A stretch of 64,000 nt of DNA, from positions 99,426 through 163,425 of the forward strand of contig CAAFUF010000024.1 in assembly GCA_900766135.1 (NCBI GenBank). The letters run 5' to 3'. A model generated the notes under the pieces. It ran no database searches. It had not been told where the DNA came from and saw only the letters and a program-made list of their open reading frames with translations. Positions 8,451-17,239 of this stretch are shown one piece after another. Source of the DNA: Paenibacillaceae bacterium (lineage in GTDB: Bacteria; Bacillota; Bacilli; Paenibacillales; Paenibacillaceae). A program made the position numbers and the translations under genes. The stretch's first letter is position 1, and each line of letters begins with the position of its first letter.

Positions 8451-10115
8451 ATGATGCTTCAAAAGGTTTGTCTTTTCTTGTTATGCCTATTCGTTACGGT
8501 CTCTTTAGGCGCGGTTGGTTCAGCTTCTCCGGCTTCTGCCGCCGGGGAACTCAAGCCTTTCCCGCAGCAGGTCAGCTATCCGGGCGTCTTAAAGCCCAGC
8601 CACGTGACCCAAGCCGCGATGAATCAGGCGGTTACGGCTTATTACGATTACTGGAAATCGACGTATCTCAAAAGTAATTTGGCTTCTTTGCCCGGCGGTT
8701 ATTACGTGAAGGGGAATATTACCGGCGATCCCGATGGATTTACGGCACTGGGTTCCTCGGAAGGCCAAGGTTACGGCATGATCATCGCCGTGCTGATGGC
8801 GGGGTATGATCCGAACGCCCGGACAATTTATGACGGGTTGTTCAAAACGGCCCGCGCGTATAAGAGCAGCGGCAACCCGAACCTCATGGGTTGGGTCGTG
8901 GCTGACAGCAAAGCGGCCCAAGGGCATTTCGGCTCGGCCACCGACGGCGATCTCGATATCGCTTACTCGCTAATATTGGCGCATAACCAATGGGGGTCGG
9001 GCGGGGCGGTAAATTACCTGCAAGAAGCGAAAAAAATGATTACCGACGGGATCAAAGCCAGTTACGTTACGACCGGCTACCGGCTCAACCTGGGCGATTG
9101 GGACGGCAAAGATGCCCTGAATACGCGGCCATCGGATTGGATGCTGAGTCATCTGCGGGCCTTTTACGAGGTGACCGGAGACGAGACTTGGATCCATGTG
9201 ATCGACAATTTGTACGACGTATACCGGCAGTTTACGGAGGTTTATTCGCCGAATACGGGACTCATTTCCGACTTTGTGGTCGGGAACCCGCCTAAGCCGG
9301 CGCCGGAATGGTATTTGGACGAATTCAAGGAAACGAATCAATATTCTTATAATGCCAGCCGGGTGCCGCTGCGCATCGTCATGGATTACGCATTTTACGG
9401 CGATCCGCGGGCAAAAACGCTTGCCGATAAAATGGCCGGTTGGATCAAAGGCAAAACCGGCGGCTCCCCGGCGAATATCAAAAACGGGTATAAGCTGGAC
9501 GGTACGGCTTTCGGCGATTATGCCACCGCGGTGTTCGTCGCTCCCTTGATCTCGGCGGGAACGGCGAATCCGGCCAACCAGGCCTGGGTGAATGCCGGTT
9601 GGGATTGGATGAAGAACAAAAAAGAAGATTATTTTAGCGACAGCTACAATTTGCTGAATATGCTGTTCCTTACGGGCAACTGGTGGAAGCCCGGCGGCGA
9701 GCCGGTACCGGAAGCGCCGAACCTGGCGCTGAACCAAACGGCCGTCTCCAGCACAGTCGAAGGCGTCGGCTTTGAGCCGGGCAAAGCGGTGGATGGCAAC
9801 CAGATGACGAGATGGGCCAGCCGGGAAGGCAGCGATCCGGAATGGATTTACGTCGACCTGGGGGCGGTGCGGCAGATCACCGGCGTCAAATTGCGCTGGG
9901 AAGCAGCCTACGCCAAGCGATACAAAATCGAAATCTCCACCGACAGCGGAACGCCGGAGCATTGGCAGGAGGTATATTCGACGACAAGCGGGGACGGCGG
10001 ACTCGACGAAATTTCGCTGACGCCGCAGCCCGCAAGGTATGTCCGCATGTACGGCATCGAGCGGGGAACGCCGTACGGCTATTCCCTGTACGAGCTTGAG
10101 GTCACGGGGCAATAA
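8451..10115 (+). CDS. Secreted glycoside hydrolase family 8 with F5/8-type C-terminal module
   Basis: A 554-residue secreted enzyme. GAGGAGG six bases upstream selects the ATG at 8451. A signal peptide (about residues 1-31) ends at ASPASAA. The GH8 domain covers about 45-415. SEGQGYGM contains Glu104, the expected proton donor, and SATDGDLDIAYSLI (Asp165, Asp167) is the GH8 signature. A short linker then leads to a discoidin/F5/8C (CBM32-like) module at about 425-554 with AVDGNQMTRWAS and WIYVDLG. GH8 enzymes cut beta-1,4-glucan, lichenan, chitosan or xylan with inversion; the sequence does not decide which. Monocistronic with a strong terminator. Confidence 0.88.
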   Translation: MMLQKVCLFLLCLFVTVSLGAVGSASPASAAGELKPFPQQVSYPGVLKPSHVTQAAMNQAVTAYYDYWKSTYLKSNLASLPGGYYVKGNITGDPDGFTALGSSEGQGYGMIIAVLMAGYDPNARTIYDGLFKTARAYKSSGNPNLMGWVVADSKAAQGHFGSATDGDLDIAYSLILAHNQWGSGGAVNYLQEAKKMITDGIKASYVTTGYRLNLGDWDGKDALNTRPSDWMLSHLRAFYEVTGDETWIHVIDNLYDVYRQFTEVYSPNTGLISDFVVGNPPKPAPEWYLDEFKETNQYSYNASRVPLRIVMDYAFYGDPRAKTLADKMAGWIKGKTGGSPANIKNGYKLDGTAFGDYATAVFVAPLISAGTANPANQAWVNAGWDWMKNKKEDYFSDSYNLLNMLFLTGNWWKPGGEPVPEAPNLALNQTAVSSTVEGVGFEPGKAVDGNQMTRWASREGSDPEWIYVDLGAVRQITGVKLRWEAAYAKRYKIEISTDSGTPEHWQEVYSTTSGDGGLDEISLTPQPARYVRMYGIERGTPYGYSLYELEVTGQ

Positions 10116-10121
10116 ACATAA

Positions 10122-10165
10122 AGGGGTTCGGGACCGCCAATCATGTTGGACGGCCTCGAACCCCT
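10122..10165. terminator. Bidirectional terminator between GH8 and SNF2 genes
   Basis: AGGGGTTCG with ACCGCCAA pairs with TTGG and CCTCGAACCCCT around a TCATG loop. It lies between two convergent genes and can serve both, although T-runs are short. Confidence 0.75.
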
Positions 10166-10178
10166 ATTTGGATGCAGG

Positions 10179-13100
10179 CTAGATCATCAAAATTTCTCGG
10201 ATTTCCTGCTCGGTGAGCGCGGACAACGTTTCCTGCCCGGGCTTCAGCACCTCTTCGACGAGATGCTTTTTCTTTTGCTGCAGCTCGTACATCTTGTCCT
10301 CCACGGTGCCTTGCGCCACTAAACGGATGACCTGGACGATATTTTTCTGGCCGATCCGATGGGCGCGGTCAGCAGCCTGCTGCTCGACCGCGGGATTCCA
10401 CCACAAATCATAGAGGATGACCGTGTCCGCTCCGGTCAGGTTCAGGCCGGTACCGCCGGCCTTCAGCGAAATCAGGAACAAGTCGCGTTCCCCGTCGTTA
10501 AATCTTGAGCAAAGCTCTACCCGTTCGGCTGCCGGCGTTTTCCCGTCAAGATAGAAGAAGGGGAGACCGCGGTAGCCCAGCTCACGGCCGATCAGTCCGA
10601 GCATCTCCGTGAATTGGGAGAAGATCAGCACGCGTTTGCCGGCGCTTTGGCATTCTTCGATCATTTCCATCAGCTGGTCGAACTTCGCTGAACCGCCGTC
10701 ATAGCCGTCGACGAACAAGGCCGGGTGGCAGCAAAGCTGGCGCAGCCGCGTCAATCCGGCCAGAATGCGAATGCGGTTTTGGCCAAAGGTGTCCTCGTCC
10801 AAATGTTTGAGCGTCTCCTGCTGCAGCTTGGCCAGGTAGGCCAGATACAACTTCTTCTGTTCGGGCAACAGCTCGGAAGCCTGGAGGGACTCGATTTTTT
10901 CCGGAAGCTCCTTCAGCACGTCGGTTTTCAGCCGGCGCAGAAGGAAAGGACGGATGCGCTTGGCCACGGTTTCCCGGGACAGGTCGTTAAACGCCTGACG
11001 GCTTGGAAACAAGTCGGGGAACACGGCGCTGAAGATCGACCACAACTCCTCCAGCGAATTCTCCACCGGGGTGCCGGTCAAGGCGAACCGGTATTTCGCC
11101 TGCAAGCTTTTCACGGCTTGGGCCGTTTGGCTGGCGTAATTTTTGAAGCTTTGGGCTTCGTCCAATATCAACGTATGGAACGACAGTTCGGCGAACTGCT
11201 CGATGTCGCGGCGCAGCAGCGGATAAGAGGTGATGATCACGTCCGCCTGCGAGGCTTCGCGCAGCGTTTGCACCCGTTCGGCTTTGCTGCCGTCCGCGAT
11301 GACTGCCTTGATGTCCGGCGCGAATTTCGTCAGCTCGTTCCGCCAGTTATACACTAAGGAAGCGGGGGAGACGATCAACGCCGGCTGGCCCGATTCGGCG
11401 ATTTCCGGCAACACCGACACGAGGAAGGCAATGCTTTGCAGGGTCTTCCCGAGTCCCATGTCGTCGGCGAGAATGCCGCCGAAGCGGTAATGGGCCAGCG
11501 TCTTCAGCCATTGGTAGCCGTAGGCTTGGTAATCGCGCAGCACACCGGATAACTGCGGCGGCACGGGAAAGTCCAGATTGCCGGGATGCTGAAGGTTATG
11601 CAGGAGCTCACGGTAAGCTTTGCCGAGCTTCACCGTTCCGCCTTGTCCTTGATCGTCCCGGATATGCAAGCCGCGAAGGATCGGCAGCCGGAACTCCGGT
11701 CCGCGGATCTCGCTTTGACGCAGGCCGAACTCGTTCAGGAAGCGAACGATATCCTGAAATTCCTCGCTTTCCAGAGGCATGAGAGCCCCGTTCGGCAACC
11801 GGTAATACCGTCGCTTCTCCTCCAGCGCCTCGAGCAAGCCGCGAATTTCGGATTCGCCGATACCGGTCATGCTGAAGCGGAACTCCAGCCAATCCGTACG
11901 CTCGTCCACCTCCACGGAGATTTTCGGCGGACGGAGGTCGGGAATCAGCCGCGTCTTCACGGCCGAGGTGGCATAAATCTCCGCCAGCTTCTCGAGCTCC
12001 GGCATGACATGGTACAGGAACTCGTATTCCGCCTCCTCATCGTCGAGGAAATAGGCGCTTTCCGTTCGCGCAAACAACCCGGACTCCATCAAATCCAGAA
12101 TTTGCCGCTCCCGCTCGCCGTCGCGCAGCAGAATCAAATCGGTTCCCCGCTTGGGGCCATGCTCCTCCAAGGGGTTAAACACGACATCTCCGTATTGGAA
12201 CTCCAGGCCGGCCAGCAGCCGATCCTTGACCCGGTCGAGATACACCCGGGCTTTAAGCTGGGTCCGCACCATGCGTCCGGCGACCTTCTCTTCGACATGT
12301 ACGCTCCCCAGCTTCATCAGACCGGGCAGCACGCGTTCCACGAAGGGCTCGATCTGATCGGGAGAGATCAGGATATGCTGCTTCCGGGCCGTGGCAAGCA
12401 TATGCTTCATCTCGGCGAGCCGTCGCGTTTGCGCCGGCGGCCGACGGATGAGCTTGCCCTCCGACAGAATCACGCCGTAAGCATCCATCACCGTGACCTC
12501 ATCGAGGCCTTGGGCGGAAAATTGGTAGCTCTCGTCCCCGGCCTGGCCAAGGTCAAAGCTGAATGGCAGCGGTTCGTCGGTGACCGTAAGCCCCGGCCAA
12601 ATTCGGCCATCGTGCTCGAGCTGCACGAGCGGCGCCTGGGTCAGCAGCGGCAGCAGCCCGTCCCAGAAAAACGGCGGCACCGGCAGCAGCCGATCGGAAT
12701 GCCCGTAGGATTTGGCCGTATATCCTCCCAGGCTCTCTTGGTACATTTGCTCATTGCGCTGGATCTCCGCAAGCTTCTGCAGGATCGCTTCATCCTCCGG
12801 CCGAAAGCCGTAACGTTCCGGGTCGTAGTTGAAATGCTTGGAGAAGCTGTAGGGCTCGCGGCGCGAGATTTTATCGAGAAAATCCCGAATGTTCTTGACG
12901 ATATAAAGGCGCTTCTCGCCGATCTTCAGCTCCAGGCCGAACAGGTACTTGCGGTAGCCGTACGGCACGGGACGGAGCGTAAATTCCGCCTCCAGCGGCG
13001 TCCGTTGATCGAACCTCACTCCGGTCCGCAGCGGCGGCTGGGCGTTCTCTTCGAACAAGCGCATCATATCGCGGGCGATCCAGATGTCACGGGAGGGGAT

Positions 13101-13508
13101 ATCCCCGGGTTGTTTCCGCTGGTTCGCGCTAAGGGATCCGCTCCAAGCTTCCCCCGGGAGATCCAGCTCCTCGTCCTGATGCAGCAGAGACGGGGAAGGA
13201 CGAACCGGCGCCTTGCCGCCCTGCAGCATGTCATGAACCCCCAAAAGAACGGCGGCAATATGCTTGCAATAGTTGTTGTAAGAGTAGAAGGCAGGGCAGT
13301 TGCATTCCGCATGCACGTCGCCGTGCTGATCGATCTGCAGCGCGACATGATAGTGGCCGGTTCCGGATACCGCCGCTTCATATACGCGGGAGCCGTGATC
13401 GATTCGCAGAAAGGACACTTTGCCGGTTCGGTAGTATGCTTCTCCACGCTCGTAAGCGATCCGGCCGCATAACAATTTAATGACGCGCTGCGTTAACTGA
13501 AAACTCAT
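10179..13508 (-). CDS. SNF2-family DEAD/DEAH helicase with SWIM zinc finger
   Basis: A 1109-residue ATP-dependent DNA translocase. The N-terminal SWIM zinc finger is C69-x-C71-x9-C81-x-H83. A large middle region of about 550 residues corresponds to the bacterial SNF2 N-terminal domain. The motor begins at about residue 650 with LRDYQAYGYQWLKTLAHY and Walker A ADDMGLGKT near 680. LILDEAQSFKN is motif II, LTGTPVENSLEELWSIF motif III, and GGTGLNLTGADTVILYDLWW with QAADRAHRIGQ are motifs V and VI of the second RecA-like lobe. Such proteins remodel protein-DNA complexes; a precise role in Bacillales is not established. It stands alone. Confidence 0.92.
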   Translation of the reverse strand: MSFQLTQRVIKLLCGRIAYERGEAYYRTGKVSFLRIDHGSRVYEAAVSGTGHYHVALQIDQHGDVHAECNCPAFYSYNNYCKHIAAVLLGVHDMLQGGKAPVRPSPSLLHQDEELDLPGEAWSGSLSANQRKQPGDIPSRDIWIARDMMRLFEENAQPPLRTGVRFDQRTPLEAEFTLRPVPYGYRKYLFGLELKIGEKRLYIVKNIRDFLDKISRREPYSFSKHFNYDPERYGFRPEDEAILQKLAEIQRNEQMYQESLGGYTAKSYGHSDRLLPVPPFFWDGLLPLLTQAPLVQLEHDGRIWPGLTVTDEPLPFSFDLGQAGDESYQFSAQGLDEVTVMDAYGVILSEGKLIRRPPAQTRRLAEMKHMLATARKQHILISPDQIEPFVERVLPGLMKLGSVHVEEKVAGRMVRTQLKARVYLDRVKDRLLAGLEFQYGDVVFNPLEEHGPKRGTDLILLRDGERERQILDLMESGLFARTESAYFLDDEEAEYEFLYHVMPELEKLAEIYATSAVKTRLIPDLRPPKISVEVDERTDWLEFRFSMTGIGESEIRGLLEALEEKRRYYRLPNGALMPLESEEFQDIVRFLNEFGLRQSEIRGPEFRLPILRGLHIRDDQGQGGTVKLGKAYRELLHNLQHPGNLDFPVPPQLSGVLRDYQAYGYQWLKTLAHYRFGGILADDMGLGKTLQSIAFLVSVLPEIAESGQPALIVSPASLVYNWRNELTKFAPDIKAVIADGSKAERVQTLREASQADVIITSYPLLRRDIEQFAELSFHTLILDEAQSFKNYASQTAQAVKSLQAKYRFALTGTPVENSLEELWSIFSAVFPDLFPSRQAFNDLSRETVAKRIRPFLLRRLKTDVLKELPEKIESLQASELLPEQKKLYLAYLAKLQQETLKHLDEDTFGQNRIRILAGLTRLRQLCCHPALFVDGYDGGSAKFDQLMEMIEECQSAGKRVLIFSQFTEMLGLIGRELGYRGLPFFYLDGKTPAAERVELCSRFNDGERDLFLISLKAGGTGLNLTGADTVILYDLWWNPAVEQQAADRAHRIGQKNIVQVIRLVAQGTVEDKMYELQQKKKHLVEEVLKPGQETLSALTEQEIREILMI

Positions 13509-13707
13509 GAATGGATTCCTCTCTCGTTCAATTCCCGTTCGTCAGGTGTTCGCCTTTTGTTCTCCCCCTATGATAACAGAAAAACGCCAGTTAAAAAACG
13601 AGAGCTTATCAGCCAACTGTGAGGATAATGTCACTGCGGTTGCCATATTCTTTACCCGTCCCTTAAGATAAGATGATGATGTCATTGCAAAATGGAGGGA
13701 ATTCGGC

Positions 13708-14394
13708 ATGGATACCTTTGCCTGTATTTATATTCTTCGCGGGGACCCGTTTCGTCCCGGAACCTGCTTGTACCTGGATCAAGATGTGACGGAAATCGGG
13801 CGCACCTCTTCGGATCATTTTCCGGATATGGCGTTTACGAACATATTTATATCCCGGAAGCACTTAATGATACGGAAGGAAGGGGATCGCGCGGTCGCGT
13901 ACGATATGGGGAGCCGTCATGGCACGGAGCTGAACGGGGTGCGAATGATCCCGCATGCCCCTTACGTGCTTGAAACGAACGACATCCTGAAATTGGCACG
14001 GGGCACGAGCGTCTTGCACTTTTCCTATTCGCCCGGAGAACAGACCTTGGAGTTTGAGCCGGTGAACGGCTCGGCGCACCCGGAGGCCGTAGAGGGACCG
14101 GTTACGATTCATTGGGAGAAACGGGAGTGCATCGTGGACGGCGTCAAAATTTCAATGTCGGAAAAGGAATTTTTGCTGCTGCAGCTGCTCCATGAGCACC
14201 CGAACCGTCTGGTGACGATCCGCGAGATCAAGCAGAAGGTGTGGTACGACCGCAACCCCGGCCCTGACGGGCTGCCGGATGTGACGATCGACGAATTAAC
14301 GACGTTGATCTACCGGATTCGGAAGAAGTACGGCCGCGACACGTTTCAGATCAATGCGATCCGGGGGAGCGGATATATTTTAGAGACAGAATAG
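13708..14394 (+). CDS. FHA domain-winged helix fusion regulator
   Basis: A 228-residue protein with two recognisable domains. The N-terminal forkhead-associated domain (about residues 1-100) has GR at 31-32, SRKH at about 49-52 and GSRHGTELNG at about 68-77. These are the phosphothreonine-binding landmarks. The C-terminal part (about 128-228) is an OmpR-type winged helix: MSEKEFLLLQLLHEHPNRLV, then TIDELTTLIYRIRKKYG and RGSGYIL. There is no receiver domain, so activity should be set by binding a Thr-phosphorylated partner rather than by a histidine kinase. GGAGGG precedes the ATG. The next gene follows after 4 bp. Targets unknown. Confidence 0.85.
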   Translation: MDTFACIYILRGDPFRPGTCLYLDQDVTEIGRTSSDHFPDMAFTNIFISRKHLMIRKEGDRAVAYDMGSRHGTELNGVRMIPHAPYVLETNDILKLARGTSVLHFSYSPGEQTLEFEPVNGSAHPEAVEGPVTIHWEKRECIVDGVKISMSEKEFLLLQLLHEHPNRLVTIREIKQKVWYDRNPGPDGLPDVTIDELTTLIYRIRKKYGRDTFQINAIRGSGYILETE

Positions 14395-14398
14395 GAGC

Positions 14399-15412
14399 TT
14401 GGCTTGGATCGGGGGGACTGTTTTGCGAAGGATCAAGAATCTCTTTAGAACAAGAACGTTTTGGATTTTGCTCATCCTGATAGCTTTTATCTACTTAAAC
14501 AATACGCCGCATCTGACCGCTGCCCGCGGAGGAGAGCCTAAGCTGCTGGCCCATCGCGGGCTGGCGCAAACCTTTCCGATGGAAGGAATCGAAAATGACA
14601 CGTGTACGGCCGAACGGATTTACGAACCGGAGCACGAATTCCTGGAGAATACGCTGCCTTCCATGGAAGCGGCGTTTGCGGCGGGCGCAGACATGGTGGA
14701 GTTGGATCTGAAGCCGACCAAGGACGGGCAGTTCGCCGTGTTCCACGATTGGACGCTGGATTGCCGCACCAATGCCGAAGGAACGACCAAGGACTACACG
14801 ATGGCCGAGCTGAAAATGCTGGACATCGGTTACGGATATACGGCGGATCAAGGCAAGACGTACCCGTTCCGCGGCAAAGGCGTTGGGATGATGCCATCGC
14901 TTCCTGAGGTTGTGGAGCATTTTCCCGGTAAAGCTTTTTTGCTGCATATCAAGAGCGACGATCCCGGGGAAGGAGGGCAACTAGCTGCTTACCTTTCGAC
15001 CTTAAAGAAAGAGGAGCGGGAGCTGTTGACCGTTTACGGCGGAGACCAGCCGATCGCGGCCTTAAAGGAACGGCTGCCGGACGTGCGGGTCATGTCCAAA
15101 GCGACATTGAAGCAGTGCCTTTTGTCCTACGAGGCTTCCGGCTGGTCGAGTTACATCCCGGATGCTTGCCGAAACACTGAGCTGCACATTCCCGAGAAAA
15201 TCGCGCCCTGGTTATGGGGGTGGCCGGATAAATTCCTGAGCCGCATGGAACGGGCAAACACGCGCGTCATCGTGGTCGGCGGCGATGGCAGCGACTTTTC
15301 CAGCGGCTTCGACACACCGGAGGATGTGAAGCGCCTGCCGGCGGGATACAGCGGTTGGATTTGGACGAACCGAATCGACCGGATCGCGAAGACGGTCACA
15401 AGCGGGGATTGA
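14399..15412 (+). CDS. Membrane-anchored glycerophosphodiester phosphodiesterase family protein
   Basis: A protein of 337 residues, or 329 if the TTG at 14423 is used. The latter has a better-placed G-rich ribosome binding site and fits the TM segment better. A single hydrophobic anchor (WILLILIAFIYL) precedes an extracytoplasmic GDPD TIM barrel: LLAHRGLAQ, ENTLPSMEAAFAAGADMVELDLKPTKD and VFHDWTLDCRT, containing the metal-binding Glu/Asp pair and catalytic His residues. LHIKSDD lies on a later strand. The family hydrolyses glycerophosphodiesters, but this variant has an insertion after HRG (about residues 45-65) with two Cys possible for a disulfide, so the substrate may differ. Co-transcribed with the FHA regulator. 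Confidence 0.82.
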   Translation: MAWIGGTVLRRIKNLFRTRTFWILLILIAFIYLNNTPHLTAARGGEPKLLAHRGLAQTFPMEGIENDTCTAERIYEPEHEFLENTLPSMEAAFAAGADMVELDLKPTKDGQFAVFHDWTLDCRTNAEGTTKDYTMAELKMLDIGYGYTADQGKTYPFRGKGVGMMPSLPEVVEHFPGKAFLLHIKSDDPGEGGQLAAYLSTLKKEERELLTVYGGDQPIAALKERLPDVRVMSKATLKQCLLSYEASGWSSYIPDACRNTELHIPEKIAPWLWGWPDKFLSRMERANTRVIVVGGDGSDFSSGFDTPEDVKRLPAGYSGWIWTNRIDRIAKTVTSGD

Positions 15413-15438
15413 CGATTGAGAACGATTATCAATATACT
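15409..15438 (+). promoter_or_regulatory. Fur-controlled promoter of btr
   Basis: TTGACG (15409-15414), an 18-bp spacer and TATACT (15433-15438) form the promoter. The spacer holds TGAGAACGATTATCA (15417-15431), which matches the Fur 7-1-7 consensus at 12 of 14 defined positions. Iron-dependent repression follows from this placement. Confidence 0.85.
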
Positions 15439-15473
15439 GGAAGCAGGATATGGATAAAGGAAGATGAAGGACG

Positions 15474-17129
15474 ATGAATCAAGATCCCCAAGAATTAAAA
15501 TTACGGAAGCTGGATGAGTTATGGATCCGGCTTCGTTCCGTTGAGGCGGTATCCGGAATGGGAGACCGGGCCATGCGCCAGCAGTTGGCGCTGTCCTTCG
15601 CGTTAATCGTGGCGGCCCGCGGGGAAGGCCGACTGATCGTCGACCGGGAGACGGCGGAGCTGGATTCCGGCAGCGCGTATCTCTGCGTGCCCGGCCAGAC
15701 CTTTGGAACCGTCGACCTAAGCGAGGATGGCGAGTTATGTGTATTCTACTTCGACGCCTATGCCGGTCCGTCCGCTGCCGGAGAGGATGATGGAGAACCC
15801 GGCGGCGTCAGAGGAGCTGGCCATTTGGGTGCTTTACTGCCGTATCATGGGAATATGCGGGTCCATAATCCCGGCAAACTGGCCGTGATGGCCGAGAACG
15901 CCTGCCAGACCTGGCAGCACGGGGAACCGACAGGGCATTTCCGCAGTCAGATCGATCTGCAGGAGATGCTTTATTATTTGTACCGGAATAGCCGGACCAA
16001 ACCGGACCACGCAGGCGAAGCGTTGGAGTCGGCGAAGCGCTATATCGATCGTCATTACGACGAATCGGTAACGATTGAGCAACTGGCTCGGGTGGCGGAG
16101 CTGAGCCCGAAGTATTTTGCCGAAATGTATAAGAAGAAGTATGGGAAAAGCCCGATTGAATACGTTACCGAAAGAAGGATGATGCGGGCGAAGCAGCTAA
16201 TGGCCACCGCTTCCGCGAAGCTGCGCGAAATTGCCCATCAAACCGGGTATGCGGACGAGTTCTACTTCAGCCGCAAGTTCAAGCAGGAGATCGGCGTATC
16301 GCCGACCGCTTATATGAAGAGCCGAAGCTGGAAGCTGGCGGCCTACAGTCCTTCGGTGCTCGGGTTTCTTGCTCCGCTTGGTTTGATGCCCTACGCTGCG
16401 GCGATGCATCCCAAATGGACGGAATACTATTACCGCGAATTCCGCAGCGATATTCCCCTGCACATCAGCGCGTACCGCTATAACGAAGATTGGCGCGAGA
16501 ACCTGGAGCGGCTACGGCAGGCTCCGATCGACTTCATTTTGGCGGTGGACTCGATTTCGGAGGAAGAGCGGCTGGCGCTGGAACAAATGGCGAGGGTGCA
16601 GCTGTTGACCGCTTCGCGGACGGATTGGCGAGAGCTGCTAATGCAGGTGGCCGATGAGCTGAATGAGTCCTGGCAAGCCAAACAATGGCTCAAAGAGTAC
16701 GGATTCCGTTTGGAGCGAATGAAAGAGCGGCTTCCCAGGTCATTGCGCCAGGAAACGCTGGTCGTCGTTCGGATGAAAGAGGACCGGTTATTTCTCCATT
16801 GCAACCGCGGCATGGCCGGACTTTTGTTTGATGACCTGCAGCTGGTACCCGGATATGCGTGCGGCACCCCTTGTTACAACCGCCCGGTAACTTCGGAAGA
16901 GCTGGAGCGCATCGATCCGGGATATCTTCTCATGATGATCCGTCAGGACAGCGATACGATTGAGGCGTGGGGGAGATTGCAGGGGGATCCGGGCTGGCAA
17001 TCGATCCGGGCCGTTCAACGGCGGCGGGTGAAGCTGTTGTCCTCCGATCCGTGGCTCGAGTATTCCGCCCACGCGCATCTTCGCATGCTGGATCAGTTCA
17101 GCGCACTGTTTCCGGAAGAAAGTCCATAA
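15474..17129 (+). CDS. btr: AraC-type regulator with substrate-binding domain, Btr-like
   Basis: A 551-residue regulator with three parts: an N-terminal sensing domain (about 1-175); two AraC helix-turn-helix motifs (about 185-285: TIEQLARVAELSPKYFAEMYKKKYG, then LREIAHQTGYADEFYFSRKFKQ); and a C-terminal periplasmic-binding-protein-like domain (about 295-550). This is the architecture of Bacillus subtilis Btr, which binds bacillibactin and activates feuABC-besA. The neighbouring feuABC-besA homologues and the two Fur boxes support the assignment. Btr would add siderophore-dependent activation on top of Fur repression. No T-run terminator was seen before the feuA promoter. Confidence 0.85.
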   Translation: MNQDPQELKLRKLDELWIRLRSVEAVSGMGDRAMRQQLALSFALIVAARGEGRLIVDRETAELDSGSAYLCVPGQTFGTVDLSEDGELCVFYFDAYAGPSAAGEDDGEPGGVRGAGHLGALLPYHGNMRVHNPGKLAVMAENACQTWQHGEPTGHFRSQIDLQEMLYYLYRNSRTKPDHAGEALESAKRYIDRHYDESVTIEQLARVAELSPKYFAEMYKKKYGKSPIEYVTERRMMRAKQLMATASAKLREIAHQTGYADEFYFSRKFKQEIGVSPTAYMKSRSWKLAAYSPSVLGFLAPLGLMPYAAAMHPKWTEYYYREFRSDIPLHISAYRYNEDWRENLERLRQAPIDFILAVDSISEEERLALEQMARVQLLTASRTDWRELLMQVADELNESWQAKQWLKEYGFRLERMKERLPRSLRQETLVVVRMKEDRLFLHCNRGMAGLLFDDLQLVPGYACGTPCYNRPVTSEELERIDPGYLLMMIRQDSDTIEAWGRLQGDPGWQSIRAVQRRRVKLLSSDPWLEYSAHAHLRMLDQFSALFPEESP

Positions 17130-17176
17130 TTGTTCGGTGTTTTGTCCATGGCCTATTTTGGGCCTCTTTTTTATAA

Positions 17177-17205
17177 TCGACAATGATAATCATTATCAAT
17201 ATAGG
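17177..17205 (+). promoter_or_regulatory. Fur box and promoter of feuABC-besA
   Basis: TGATAATCATTATCA at 17184-17198 is a perfect match to the Fur consensus. It fills the 17-bp spacer between TCGACA (17177-17182) and TATAGG (17200-17205). The weak promoter hexamers would suit an activator such as Btr. Confidence 0.92.
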
Positions 17206-17239
17206 AATTGTCGAATAGACGAAAGGGGTAAAAAAAGAA

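Noticed and set aside
8970..10112. A 380-codon open frame on the minus strand across the GH8 gene
   Set aside because: Antisense to a signal-peptide enzyme with GH8 and F5/8C motifs; no ribosome binding site and no family resemblance.
11586..11892. Additional short frames inside the SNF2 gene suggesting a frameshift
   Set aside because: The main 1109-codon frame is continuous with all motifs in order, so no frameshift is needed.
11586..13472. A 628-codon open frame on the plus strand opposite the SNF2 gene
   Set aside because: It is antisense to a protein with a full set of helicase motifs and a SWIM finger. The frame shows no recognisable domain and a His/Arg/Gln-rich composition typical of shadow frames in GC-rich DNA.
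14399..14425. The TTG at 14399 as a firm start of the GDPD gene
   Set aside because: GGAG lies only one base before it, too close for initiation; the TTG at 14423 is at least as likely, so the start is left uncertain.
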